Positions 16,737 through 25,415 are shown, counted from the stretch's first letter. The stretch is 30,719 nt of DNA from Oscillospiraceae bacterium (GCA_017523995.1 JAFWUX010000086.1:1-30719), one strand, 5' to 3'. The notes: generated by a model from the letters alone, not told the origin. Numbers and translations: made by a program.

Positions 16737-17896
16737 ATCTTGTTATTTTGACACACAACAAGCGACGCAAGGCTGTTGATGCAGTTATGAAGAATACGGC
16801 GCATACCGTGCTCGGCTATGAAACGGTGATACGCGGAACGACTGTTACAAGAATCCTGGAACATCATGTCCCGCACTGTGTCGTGATCTGCGACGATGTA
16901 CAGGAGAAAGAGGGCGTCACGAAAGCCGATGTTATCACGCTGCTTCATGCACGCCGTCCCTCTCTGCGGATCATCACTGTCACGGATCGAAATGATATTG
17001 AATATTTTTCTTTTCTGAAAGACAACGCTGTATTCGATCACATTTCTGAATGGAAGGAACTGCCGGATGTTCTTGAAATGCCGATGACAGAGCAGATGCT
17101 TGATAATCGTATCGAAGAAATTAAAGCCGCGCAGGAAGCTGCCGAGGCAGCTGCGCAGGAAAAGGAAATTGCGGAAGAAAAGGCAGAGCATCAGCCTGTG
17201 GATCTTTCTTTTCCGGCGGTTTCTGCAATCGGATTTGACATGAATACAGTTGAACGGATCGTCATTCCGGAACAAAGGCTGATTGATAAGATGACGGTCG
17301 GTATCGCGCAGCTTCAGCACCACAACGGCTGCACGCACACATCATTTGAAATCGCAGCTCTCCTGAAGGAGAAAAAAGCATCGGTCTGCGTCGTACTGTT
17401 TGACCCGGATACATTTCATGATCTTGCCGTTTTCCACAAGCTGGATCCGGAACAGAACCGTGACGGGCTGAAGGTGAACGGGATTCATGTGTTTCCGGTT
17501 GAAAAACTGGATGCGGCCAAACAGCAGTATGACTGCGTGATCTGCGATATTTCATTGCTGCGTGATGAGAACCGGCAGCTTTACAATGAGATGCAGGAAA
17601 AGATTATGCTTTGTTCTGCCGCAGAGTGGGATATTGCAAAAACAATGCATTTCGTCAACTATGAGCAGAATATGAATGTCCGGAAGGTCATTTACTGTTT
17701 TCCCCGCGTATCCAGAAAGAAGTTTATTGGAATCAATAAGCAGATGATGAAAGCCGGTTGCACCGCTTTCAGACTGCATAACAGCATTGACTGGACTGCG
17801 CCCTGTGAGGAAAACATCGCGGTGTATCATCAGGTGATCGGCAAATATCTGAATATCCCGGTGAAAAAAGAAAAGCGGAGACTGTTCCGCAAATAA
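16733..17896 (+). CDS. TadZ/CpaE-like protein: receiver-like domain plus degenerate ParA/MinD fold
   Basis: The 387-aa protein starts with TTG 16733 after AAAGGAGG and overlaps the previous gene by 4 bp. Residues 1-120 look like a receiver-type domain (VVICDDVQEKE, RRPSLRIITVTDRND). A Glu/Ala coiled linker (about 125-160) leads to a SIMIBI-like domain whose expected Walker A is altered: GIAQLQHHNGCTHTSFEIA at about 189-207 has no GK-T/S. VCVVLFDPD and CVICDIS fit the following strands. This is the domain order of CpaE/TadZ proteins, which place pilus machines at the cell pole. It may set the location of the conjugation apparatus. A palindrome starts just after the stop. Confidence 0.7.
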   Translation: MNLVILTHNKRRKAVDAVMKNTAHTVLGYETVIRGTTVTRILEHHVPHCVVICDDVQEKEGVTKADVITLLHARRPSLRIITVTDRNDIEYFSFLKDNAVFDHISEWKELPDVLEMPMTEQMLDNRIEEIKAAQEAAEAAAQEKEIAEEKAEHQPVDLSFPAVSAIGFDMNTVERIVIPEQRLIDKMTVGIAQLQHHNGCTHTSFEIAALLKEKKASVCVVLFDPDTFHDLAVFHKLDPEQNRDGLKVNGIHVFPVEKLDAAKQQYDCVICDISLLRDENRQLYNEMQEKIMLCSAAEWDIAKTMHFVNYEQNMNVRKVIYCFPRVSRKKFIGINKQMMKAGCTAFRLHNSIDWTAPCEENIAVYHQVIGKYLNIPVKKEKRRLFRK

Positions 17897-17916
17897 TTGT
17901 GCTATATGTAGCACAA
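17897..17916. repeat. Stop-codon-abutting palindrome, copy 2
   Basis: TTGTGCTATATGTAGCACAA begins on the base after the TAA at 17894-17896 and ends just before the AGGAGG of the next gene. It matches copies at 10690 and 29795. Unlike those copies, it has no terminator next to it, so it would lie in the leader of the next gene. Confidence 0.8.
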
Positions 17917-17930
17917 ACAGGAGGTTCACT

Positions 17931-18155
17931 ATGGAACGAATCAATGAAAACGGAATCCGTGAGATATACTGTGAAGCGGATCAGAAATGGTATCCGGATA
18001 CGGTGTACGAGAACGGCGAACGCTATTTCCTGGACGAACGCCCGGACAGATTCCAGTATTACCCGGTTGACGAGGACGAGGACAGAGAGACCTTTATGCG
18101 CCGGTTGATTGAGGAAGAAGCCGCTGAACTGAACAGCGGCTTCGGAAAGGAGTGA
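17931..18155 (+). CDS. Small acidic protein of unknown function
   Basis: The 74-aa product follows ACAGGAGG at the normal spacing. It has an aromatic, charged N-terminal part (REIYCEADQKWYPDTVYENG), an acidic patch (YYPVDEDEDRETF) and a Glu-rich helix. There is no membrane segment. The strongly negative charge is like that of DNA-mimic or antirestriction partners, and the next gene is ArdC-like, but that link is only inference. The start of the next gene lies next to its TGA. Confidence 0.7.
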   Translation: MERINENGIREIYCEADQKWYPDTVYENGERYFLDERPDRFQYYPVDEDEDRETFMRRLIEEEAAELNSGFGKE

Positions 18156-18157
18156 AT

Positions 18158-20212
18158 ATGCCGAATCAGAGCAGAGGGCAGAATCATCCGACGCCGAAAG
18201 AAAAAGTCGATGCCCTCATGAACAAACTGGAAACCGGCATTCATGACTTTATGCAGTCCGGCAAGTATCAGGAATATCTGCGTACTATGTCGAAATTCCA
18301 TAATTACAGCTTCCGAAATTGCGTGCTGATTGCAATGCAGAAGCCGGACGCAACTTATGTTGCCGGTTATTCCGCCTGGAAGGAAAAATTTGATCGTCAG
18401 GTCGGACGAGGCGAAAAAGCAATCCGGATTCTTGCCCCGGCACCTTATGAAGTAAGCGTTGAACGCGAAAAGAAGGACGCTCACGGGCGGACTGTCTACG
18501 GAGCCGACGGTAAGCCGGTCACCGAAACAGTTAAGGAAAAAAGACTGAGTTTCCGGTCAGCAAGCGTTTTTGACGTTTCACAGACTGACGGTAAGCCTCT
18601 GCCGCAGATTGCCGCAGAGCTGGACGGCAGCGTGGAAGATTACGAACTGATGCTGCAAGCAATTCGGGACACTTCGGATGCACCGGTCACAATCGAGAAG
18701 TTTTCCGGAAGTGCAAAGGGCTATTATGACCGTGCCGATCACTCGATTCACATTCAGGAGGGAATGGGCGAAATGCAGACCGTAAAGACAGCACTGCATG
18801 AGAGAGCACATTCAATCCTGCATAACGACAATGCGGAAGGTGCAGCGGAAAAGACCAGAGAAACAAAAGAATGCGAGGCTGAGAGCGTCGCATTCGTCGT
18901 GTGTGACCACTTCGGACTGGATACCGGTGATTATTCTTTTCCGTATCTTGCGTCCTGGTCATCCGGCATGGATCTGCCGGAGATTCATGCTTCACTGGAA
19001 ACAATCCAGAAAACGGCAGATGATATGATTTCGACGATCGGAGCACGATTCCTGGAACTGAAAGCAGAGCGAAATGCTGCACAATCGGATGCAGCCGAGG
19101 ATCTGACACCGGCACAGCAGCAGAAACTTGAAAGGAACCTGGCAGAGAACAAGGCATTTACGCAGCAAATAACAGACTTATTTGACGGAAAGCTCCGCAC
19201 CGACGAAGTCTTAAAGGTCGGTACGACCCCGTACAGCCTGCGGATTGTAGGTGCTAAGGCAGTACCGCTGATTATTTCGCAGTCCACAGTGCGGAACAGT
19301 GAAAGCTCTGAGAAGTTTGTCAAGCACCATACAGAAGGTCATGACATTCCAAAAGAAACACTGATCGGTATTCCGGATGCAGTGCGCAATCCTGTTTTCG
19401 TCATGAAAGGGAACCGCGCGGGTTCCTTTGTAATAATCAGTGATGTAACAGATAAGGCAGACCGTAATTTACTGTTTGCCTTAACGCTGGATGTTCGCGG
19501 GCAAAAAGGAACTGTCAATCGCATTGACAGCATTTACGGAAAGAAAAATATGCTGAATTACATTCAGAAGGCGATTGCAGCGGATACGATTCTGGCTATG
19601 AATACGAAAAAAGCAGATGAATTGTCCTCCTACATAGGGTGCCAATCACCCAAGTCAGCAACAATTCTCTGCTTTGATAACAGTATAACATATACAGATG
19701 AGAATGTCAAGAGGGGCGCGGAAGTTTTCGGCACGGAATCAGAGCGCAATGCCGAGACACAGGGAGTAACCGGTCAGGGACATAAACCGGCACACTCTGA
19801 GGCTCATCCTGACCGGATCGGAAACACACCTTATTCTGAGATTGCAGACAAGACATATATTCGCGTGGATCCTGCAAAGACAGATGCGCTGATTCAGGAG
19901 CTGACCCGGCAGAAGATACCGTTTGCCGGAAAACGTGATCCTGTCAAGGGCGATATTATCACGATTTCGCGTGAGTATAAGCCTCTTGCTGAGAAAATCC
20001 TTGCGGAAGGAACATTACTGAAAGATGACTTCGGTGAAAGCCGGTATGCACGCTGCTCGGAAGCTGTTGTTAAGGCTCTGAAGAAAACGGATATACCGTT
20101 CCAGTCGCGCAAACAAGCTGACGGCAGCTGCATAATCAAATTCAAAAGCACTGATCTCGAACAGATCCGGCAGATCGTTGACGCAGCATCCGCACAAAGA
20201 AAGAAACTATAA
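18158..20212 (+). CDS. ArdC-like antirestriction / zinc metallopeptidase polyprotein
   Basis: The 684-aa protein starts at ATG 18158 after GAAAGGAG; an upstream GTG at 18152 is within that site. Residues 1-150 match the ArdC N-terminal ssDNA-binding domain (FHNYSFRNCVLIAMQKPDA; GYSAWKEKFDRQVGRGEKAI). Residues about 150-300 are an ImmA/IrrE-like peptidase with HERAH at 214-218 and a downstream CEAESVAFVV helix. About 330-500 resembles the MuF C-terminal domain family (VGTTPYSLRIVGAKAVPLII; NRIDSIYGKKNMLNYI). The last 120 residues hold two small repeats (IPFAGKRDPVKGDIITIS; IPFQSRKQADGSCIIKF). ArdC proteins protect incoming single strands in a new host. Confidence 0.82.
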   Translation: MPNQSRGQNHPTPKEKVDALMNKLETGIHDFMQSGKYQEYLRTMSKFHNYSFRNCVLIAMQKPDATYVAGYSAWKEKFDRQVGRGEKAIRILAPAPYEVSVEREKKDAHGRTVYGADGKPVTETVKEKRLSFRSASVFDVSQTDGKPLPQIAAELDGSVEDYELMLQAIRDTSDAPVTIEKFSGSAKGYYDRADHSIHIQEGMGEMQTVKTALHERAHSILHNDNAEGAAEKTRETKECEAESVAFVVCDHFGLDTGDYSFPYLASWSSGMDLPEIHASLETIQKTADDMISTIGARFLELKAERNAAQSDAAEDLTPAQQQKLERNLAENKAFTQQITDLFDGKLRTDEVLKVGTTPYSLRIVGAKAVPLIISQSTVRNSESSEKFVKHHTEGHDIPKETLIGIPDAVRNPVFVMKGNRAGSFVIISDVTDKADRNLLFALTLDVRGQKGTVNRIDSIYGKKNMLNYIQKAIAADTILAMNTKKADELSSYIGCQSPKSATILCFDNSITYTDENVKRGAEVFGTESERNAETQGVTGQGHKPAHSEAHPDRIGNTPYSEIADKTYIRVDPAKTDALIQELTRQKIPFAGKRDPVKGDIITISREYKPLAEKILAEGTLLKDDFGESRYARCSEAVVKALKKTDIPFQSRKQADGSCIIKFKSTDLEQIRQIVDAASAQRKKL

Positions 20213-20222
20213 GGGAGATCAT

Positions 20223-20684
20223 ATGTCTATTGGCGAACGAATCTATTATTTCCGGCTGCTGCGTGAGTTCACAGCAGAGCTGATCGGTATTCTGATCGGA
20301 GTGGATAGTGAGAAGGGCAATAAAACAGGTAAAATCAATAATGCGCAAAGCCGGATCCAGCAGTATGAACGCGGAAGGCGCACACCGCGCCCGGAGCGTC
20401 TGAACGAAATCGCAGAGGTTCTGGAAGTCAGCCCGGAAGCCCTGAATCTGAATGTTGACAGTGAATTAGGAATCATGCATACTCTTTTCTTTCTGGAGGA
20501 TCATTACGGCTTGCCGCCTGTACAGGCGGACAGTGCAGTCTGCATTCAGATTCCCGAAACTCCGGTAACAAAGAAATGGGTTGAAATGTATCAGCGTTAT
20601 TATGACGGAGAGATTTCCAAAGCGGAGTATGATAACTGGCGATACCAGCTGAATGAAGTAACAACTGATGAAGAAAAGGAGTGA
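20223..20684 (+). CDS. XRE-family helix-turn-helix regulator
   Basis: The 153-aa protein starts at ATG 20223 after AAGGGAG. Residues 1-75 form an XRE/Cro-type helix-turn-helix, split by a longer than usual insertion (VDSEKGNKTGKINN) before SRIQQYERGRRTPRPERLNEI and EVLEVSPEALN. The C-terminal 70 residues are acidic and aromatic (YQRYYDGEISKAEYDNWRYQL) and may dimerise or sense a ligand. It is the only clear XRE regulator in the element and a candidate binder of the repeated palindromes, which has not been tested. It lies in an operon with topoisomerase III. Confidence 0.85.
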   Translation: MSIGERIYYFRLLREFTAELIGILIGVDSEKGNKTGKINNAQSRIQQYERGRRTPRPERLNEIAEVLEVSPEALNLNVDSELGIMHTLFFLEDHYGLPPVQADSAVCIQIPETPVTKKWVEMYQRYYDGEISKAEYDNWRYQLNEVTTDEEKE

Positions 20685-20688
20685 AACA

Positions 20689-23103
20689 ATGGTCGTTATC
20701 TATGCGGAAAAGGGCAGCCTGGCAAGTGCGATTGCCGCTGTCCTCGGAGCCGGTAAACGGATCCCGATGAAAGAGGATCCGAAGATCGGATACTGGCAAT
20801 TCAATTTCAAAGGAGAGGATGCAGTCCTCTGCCACGGCGTCGGGCATCTGATGCAGCTTGTCCCGGCGAAGTCCTATGACGAAAAGTATGCGAAGTGGGA
20901 TCTTTCGGTTTTTCCGTGCATCCCGGACACCTTCCGCATTGCGCCGAAGTCCGCGACGAAATCCTGTGCTGTATTTGTCAAGGGCTTTCTGCAAAAGGCG
21001 GATTGGGTTATCAATGCAACGGATCCTGACCGCGAAGGCGAGCTGATTTTTGCATACGTCTATCAGGCGTGTGGATGCCGCGCACCGTATAAGCGTGCCT
21101 GGATCGAGGATCTGACTTCCGAGAAGATCGAGAAGGCATTTGATAACCTGATCGAACCGCAGCAGATCATCTCCAAGCAGCACAAAGGAACACCGGAGGA
21201 TCTTCAGAAGGCCGGTCGCGCCCGTGATATTGCAGATAACCTGATCGGAACGAATCTGACGGTTGCTGCTACGCTGCAATACGGCGGAGCTGATAACCTC
21301 ATGGGTGTTGGCCGGGTGCAAACACCTACGCTTGCAATGGTTGTGCAGCGGGAAAGAGACATTCTGAACTTTGTCAAAAAGCCGTTCTGGAAGCTGACCG
21401 CAGCCTTTACGACCGCAGCCGGGGAAACCTTTGAAGCAGAATATGCGGAAGGCCGGTTCGATACAGAAGCGGCAGCAAAGGAAATGCTGGAACGATGCAC
21501 CGAACAAGGAACAGTGCAGGACGTCACTGCCAAGCACCGTTCAGAATCAGCACCGCTGCTTTATAACACGACACAGCTTCAGATCGCTGCAAGCCGCAAG
21601 TTAGGCTGGGAAGCTGCCAAGACTACTAAGATCGCGCAGCAATTATACGAAGATCACCTGATTTCGTATCCTCGCACCAGCTCGGAGCATCTGACAGAAG
21701 AAATGATCCCGGAAGTCACACTGACGCTTCAGAAGATCATGAAGATGCCGGAGTATTCGCAGTATGCAGTCCCGGACGCGGACTGGCAGAAATTCGGTAA
21801 GCGGCATTTCAATAATGAAAAGGTCGGCTCGCACCCCGCGATTATTCCGACGGTATCAGTTCCGGAAAATACTTCCGGCATTTCCGATGACGGGAAGCTG
21901 CTGTATGATCTGGTCGTAAAGTCTCTGCTGCGGATTATTTATCCGAAAGCAGAACTGGACGAAACGACTGTGACGGTGAACGTCAATGATGTTCTGTTCC
22001 GGGCAACCGGCAGTGTGATTGCATTACCGGGCTGGTATGCAGTTGACGCCCTGCCGGAAAAGAAAAAAGCACTGCCTGCGGTTTCCAGGGATGAGCTGCT
22101 GACCGGTTCCTATCAGCTGAAGCCCGGAGAAACAGAACCGCCGAAGCGATATACAGAAGCGGATCTGCTTGCTGCAATGGAGCTGGCCGGTCAGGATATT
22201 GAGGACGAAGAAGCACGAACCCTCATGAAGCTGCAAAAGAAAGGCCTCGGAACCGATGCAACACGCGCAGCGATTATCAAGGGATTATTCGACAAAGAAC
22301 TGATTGCCTGCAAGGGAAAGTCAATTATCCCGACAGAAAAAGGAATCTGGCTGATTGACAGTCTGCCGATTGACGATATTAAGTCAGCAGAGCTGACCGG
22401 CGAATGGGAAATGCGCCTGAACAATATCGCAATGGGAAAAGAGGATTACAACACCTTCATTTCCGATATAAAGCAAACTACGCAGGAATGGTACGCAGCA
22501 ATCGCCGGATCATCAGCGAAGCATTTTCTTTCTTCTGCTGAAGCTGATTTGAAATGCCCGGTCTGCGGAAAACCGCTTCGGAAGATGCAGTTTGGTTACG
22601 GATGTACCGGATACAGCAAAGACGGCACCGGCTGTCAGTTTGCCTTCAGCAATCCGCTCTGCGGCGTAAAGCTGACGGATAAAGCAATTCATCAGCTGCT
22701 CGAAAACAAGCGCACCGATCTGATTAAGGGGTTCAAGTCTAAGAAGAATCCCGAAAAGACCTTTGACGCTTATCTGGTTGTGGATCCGGGAACCGGAAAT
22801 GTCCGGTTTGAAATGAATACCGATCTGAATTGCCCGATTTGTGGCAAACCGATCAGACCGGTATCATTCGGATACTCCTGCACCGGATACAGCAAGGACG
22901 GCACCGGCTGTCAATTCAAGATAGGCCGGGAGATCTGCGGAAAGAAGATCACGGACACACAGATCCGGATGCTTCTTATGAATGGACGGACGGGGCTGTT
23001 AAAAGGGTTTCACTCCAAAAAGGATCCTGAAAAGGCCTTTGACGCCTTCCTCGCAATCGACAAAGAAAAACAGGGCATTAAATTTGAGTTCCAGAATAAG
23101 TGA
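20689..23103 (+). CDS. topB: DNA topoisomerase III
   Basis: The 804-aa type IA topoisomerase opens with the Toprim strand VVIYAEKGSLA and has the acidic Toprim motif DPDREGE at about 112-118. The catalytic tyrosine is Y327 in ISYPRTSSEHL. It unlinks single-stranded or replicating DNA and is common in large conjugative elements. The C-terminus carries two very similar zinc ribbons of about 90 residues (CPVCGKPLRKMQFGYGCTGY near 623; CPICGKPIRPVSFGYSCTGY near 715), each ending in a KGFxSKKxPEKxFDA segment. ATG 20689 follows AAAGGAG; the longer in-frame start is inside the regulator gene. Confidence 0.95.
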   Translation: MVVIYAEKGSLASAIAAVLGAGKRIPMKEDPKIGYWQFNFKGEDAVLCHGVGHLMQLVPAKSYDEKYAKWDLSVFPCIPDTFRIAPKSATKSCAVFVKGFLQKADWVINATDPDREGELIFAYVYQACGCRAPYKRAWIEDLTSEKIEKAFDNLIEPQQIISKQHKGTPEDLQKAGRARDIADNLIGTNLTVAATLQYGGADNLMGVGRVQTPTLAMVVQRERDILNFVKKPFWKLTAAFTTAAGETFEAEYAEGRFDTEAAAKEMLERCTEQGTVQDVTAKHRSESAPLLYNTTQLQIAASRKLGWEAAKTTKIAQQLYEDHLISYPRTSSEHLTEEMIPEVTLTLQKIMKMPEYSQYAVPDADWQKFGKRHFNNEKVGSHPAIIPTVSVPENTSGISDDGKLLYDLVVKSLLRIIYPKAELDETTVTVNVNDVLFRATGSVIALPGWYAVDALPEKKKALPAVSRDELLTGSYQLKPGETEPPKRYTEADLLAAMELAGQDIEDEEARTLMKLQKKGLGTDATRAAIIKGLFDKELIACKGKSIIPTEKGIWLIDSLPIDDIKSAELTGEWEMRLNNIAMGKEDYNTFISDIKQTTQEWYAAIAGSSAKHFLSSAEADLKCPVCGKPLRKMQFGYGCTGYSKDGTGCQFAFSNPLCGVKLTDKAIHQLLENKRTDLIKGFKSKKNPEKTFDAYLVVDPGTGNVRFEMNTDLNCPICGKPIRPVSFGYSCTGYSKDGTGCQFKIGREICGKKITDTQIRMLLMNGRTGLLKGFHSKKDPEKAFDAFLAIDKEKQGIKFEFQNK

Positions 23104-23105
23104 TA

Positions 23106-23141
23106 CAAAGGCGTTCTAAGCAAGCTGCTTGAACGCCTTTG
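23106..23141 (+). terminator. Long stem-loop after topB (terminator-like, short T-tail)
   Basis: CAAAGGCGTTC (23106-23116) and GAACGCCTTTG (23131-23141) form a perfect 11-bp stem, and the loop itself has a further AAGCA/TGCTT stem. The T-run is only three bases and lies within the stem, so it may slow polymerase or protect the mRNA 3' end. Confidence 0.5.
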
Positions 23142-23167
23142 CTGATCTATGCAAGAAAGGACATACC

Positions 23168-24139
23168 ATGAAAATCACGGACGATATGCTGCACAGAGCG
23201 CAGGGAATTGACCTGGTCGATTATCTTACCTCACAGGGATACTCCTTGTTCCATGCTGGCAGCAGCTTCAAAATCAAAGTCGATCAAAAGCATCCCGGTG
23301 ATCTTTCGAGCCTCTCGGTATTCTCCGATCGGAGAGGCTGGAAACGCTGGTCTGACGGTTCAACCGGTCATGATACGATTTCTTTTCTTCAGAAGGTTTG
23401 CGGAAAGAGTTTCCAGGAAGCGGTCTGCGAGCTGTGCGGAGAAATCCCGCACACAGAGCATGTCGCAGCGGATCCGGAGTATCAAACGGCAGCGGGAAAG
23501 GCATTGACGCTCCCGAAGCCGGTTGAAGGAAAATATAACCGTGCGTATGCGTATCTGACGAATACCCGGTGCATTGAGCCTGCAATCGTCACTGCAATGA
23601 TGAAAGCGAAGAAGATTTATCAGGACGAACGCGGCAATGTCGTGTTCGTCGGTATGGATCAGAACGGCGCACCGCGATACGGAGCGTTCCGGGGAACAAT
23701 AACCGGCAAGCAGTACCGGGGCGAATGCACCGGCTCCGATAAGCGGTACAGCTTTTGCATGGAAGGCACCAATCCGGAAAAGCTGATTGTGTTTGAATCC
23801 CCGATCGACGCAATGAGCCACGCAACACTGGTCAATGCAATCACCGGCAAGCTGGATGCCTGGAAGGTACATACCCGCTTATCACTCGGCGGCACCGCAG
23901 ATACAGCACTGCTGCACTATCTGTCGGAGCATCCGAAATGCAGAGATATTACGCTCTGTCTTGACAATGACGAGGCCGGGCTGAGTGCTGCGAAGCTGAT
24001 TGCTCAAAAGCTGACCGGGCAGGGCTATGCAGTCAAGATCCTGCCTTCCAAGTGCAAGGACTTTAACGAACAGCTCTGTGCGCTTCATGATCTTTCTAAG
24101 CGTGATGTGCAGGAAACTGCAAAGCGCGGCAGGGGATAA
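23168..24139 (+). CDS. Toprim primase-like protein (DUF3991-type)
   Basis: The 323-aa protein starts at ATG 23168 after AGAAAGGA. Residues 1-90 resemble a primase N-terminal region but lack the zinc-binding cysteines (FSDRRGWKRWSDGSTGHDTI). About 115-185 fits the DUF3991 domain (YLTNTRCIEPAIVTAMM; GNVVFVGMDQNGAPRYG). A Toprim domain follows, with the conserved Glu in LIVFESPIDAMSHA (near 207) and the DxD-type CLDNDEAG near 265. Such proteins are thought to prime synthesis of the complementary strand after conjugative entry. It lies downstream of topB, as expected for a DNA-processing module. Confidence 0.85.
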   Translation: MKITDDMLHRAQGIDLVDYLTSQGYSLFHAGSSFKIKVDQKHPGDLSSLSVFSDRRGWKRWSDGSTGHDTISFLQKVCGKSFQEAVCELCGEIPHTEHVAADPEYQTAAGKALTLPKPVEGKYNRAYAYLTNTRCIEPAIVTAMMKAKKIYQDERGNVVFVGMDQNGAPRYGAFRGTITGKQYRGECTGSDKRYSFCMEGTNPEKLIVFESPIDAMSHATLVNAITGKLDAWKVHTRLSLGGTADTALLHYLSEHPKCRDITLCLDNDEAGLSAAKLIAQKLTGQGYAVKILPSKCKDFNEQLCALHDLSKRDVQETAKRGRG

Positions 24140-24161
24140 GAGTATAGGAGGTTTTTAGTAT

Positions 24162-24449
24162 ATGACAACGGATCAGGCTATGACAATTCTTCTGATTTTT
24201 GTCTGCGTTATGTGTATTACCGTTTGCGAAATGGGCAGCAAAACAGCGACCAAAACTGCAAAGCGGTTCTGGTACAGTGCAATCGCAAGTCAGATTGGCG
24301 GCCTGCTGCTCGGCATGACAGATGTTTTCATCGTACAAGTAATCCTCATAATTGCTACTGTTATTTTCTTCGTACTGTCTATCATTTTCGGCGTTCAGCT
24401 CTTTAAGGAGACAAGACAAAGACGTTCAGAGCGAGATTCGCTCCGATAA
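24162..24449 (+). CDS. Small two-helix membrane protein
   Basis: The 95-aa protein follows TAGGAGGT with an ATG at 24162. It has two clear membrane segments (MTILLIFVCVMCITVC and VFIVQVILIIATVIFFVLS, continuing to IIFGVQLF) and a basic C-terminal tail (KETRQRRSERDSLR) that should be cytoplasmic. I do not recognise the family. The small size and two helices could fit a holin-like, toxin-like or channel-accessory protein, without evidence to choose. Confidence 0.7.
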   Translation: MTTDQAMTILLIFVCVMCITVCEMGSKTATKTAKRFWYSAIASQIGGLLLGMTDVFIVQVILIIATVIFFVLSIIFGVQLFKETRQRRSERDSLR

Positions 24450-24455
24450 ACGAAG

Positions 24456-24485
24456 GAACCGGCAGAGCCAAAGCCCTGCCGGTTC
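24456..24485 (+). terminator. Stem-loop after the small membrane protein gene
   Basis: GAACCGGCAG (24456-24465) and CTGCCGGTTC (24476-24485) form a perfect 10-bp stem with a 10-nt loop. There is no T-run, so termination is uncertain. Confidence 0.45.
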
Positions 24486-24527
24486 TGCATACTGTAAGGA
24501 TTAAGAGAAAGGAATATATCAGTTTAC

Positions 24528-25040
24528 ATGGATGACAAGGAAATACTGTACCAGTTCCTAACCGGAAATGAAAAAGACAAATACGGAAGAACGCACGGAC
24601 AAATATTGTCTATGTCAAACTTCAAGCTAGAAACCACTCACAATTACATTCAGTGGCTGTTTCCGATTGACACTCCGTCCGGATATGCGGACTCGATTGT
24701 TTTGAATGATGAAATGATTTCCTCATTCAGAACCGATAAGGAAGTAGTTGACAACTTGCGCCGGGCGTTTGATCGGATGATGCGATTTTATGGATTCGGC
24801 AGAAATGAACGAGGACAGCTTGTGATTACTGCATCACGAATAAGGATGCGAATGACTTGGCTGAATCGCGGAAATCATAATTTTCTGCGACTGACTCGCA
24901 TTCTAAGATCCCTGCATCTTTTAGGAGTATTAGATTTGGAGCGTGAGTTATTTGCTATACTCCATGATTTGGCAAATGAGTACCCGTTTCTATCTGTTCC
25001 TTATAATAAATATTGGGAAAAGGCGGTCGGAAAAGAATAG
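24528..25040 (+). CDS. OGFr-domain protein
   Basis: The 170-aa product carries the conserved core of the opioid growth factor receptor region: YQFLTGNEKDKYGRTHGQIL, then TTHNYIQWLFPID, where HNYIQWLFP is the family hallmark, followed by the helix LRRAFDRMMRFYGF. The domain is named from animal proteins but is also found in bacteria with unknown function. The gene looks more AT-rich than its neighbours and its ribosome site (AAAGGA, about 14 nt upstream) is weak, consistent with recent arrival as cargo. A further Trp/Leu-rich helical part (RMTWLNRGNHNFLRLTRIL) ends the protein. Confidence 0.82.
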   Translation: MDDKEILYQFLTGNEKDKYGRTHGQILSMSNFKLETTHNYIQWLFPIDTPSGYADSIVLNDEMISSFRTDKEVVDNLRRAFDRMMRFYGFGRNERGQLVITASRIRMRMTWLNRGNHNFLRLTRILRSLHLLGVLDLERELFAILHDLANEYPFLSVPYNKYWEKAVGKE

Positions 25041-25157
25041 CCGTGTCCATACGGACTAAAGTAAGAAAGGCAACTCCATGAATAAAAACATGGCTCTTTA
25101 GCTTTAGTAGGAATTGGTGATCCAATGCTTCATGAAACCAAAGGAGTGATAACAATA

Positions 25158-25415
25158 ATGATTCATAAGATCGAGAAAACGAAAATCAAGCGCAACAAGG
25201 CTGTCTATGATCTGTATGCGATTGAAGGATACCCGAATACTTTTCTTTCCTTTAGGGCATCGGACAAGTTCAATGGTATGGTTGCCAAGCTGTGCAACTC
25301 GCTTCCGGAAGGTTCATCTGATTTATCTAAGGTTCAGTTTTACAGACTAAAAGCCTATTACTACACACTCCGACTTCGTGACGGTATTTGGTGGGCGTGT
25401 GAGAGTACAAAGTAA
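25158..25415 (+). CDS. Unknown 85-aa protein
   Basis: ATG 25158 follows AAGGAG by 11 nt; a longer frame from 25125 has no site. The protein is basic at its start (HKIEKTKIKRNKAVYDLYAI) and aromatic at its end (LKAYYYTLRLRDGIWWA). No family or motif was recognised. It is followed by a normal ribosome site for the next gene, so the small genes from 25158 to 26452 probably form one transcript. Confidence 0.6.
   Translation: MIHKIEKTKIKRNKAVYDLYAIEGYPNTFLSFRASDKFNGMVAKLCNSLPEGSSDLSKVQFYRLKAYYYTLRLRDGIWWACESTK

Noticed and set aside
16664..17338. 224-aa minus-strand frame
   Set aside because: It is opposite the TadZ-like gene and carries no recognisable motif or start signal.
20473..21537. 354-aa frame on the minus strand
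   Set aside because: It is the reverse of topB and the regulator gene, is Cys/Arg/His-rich without any motif, and has no ribosome site.
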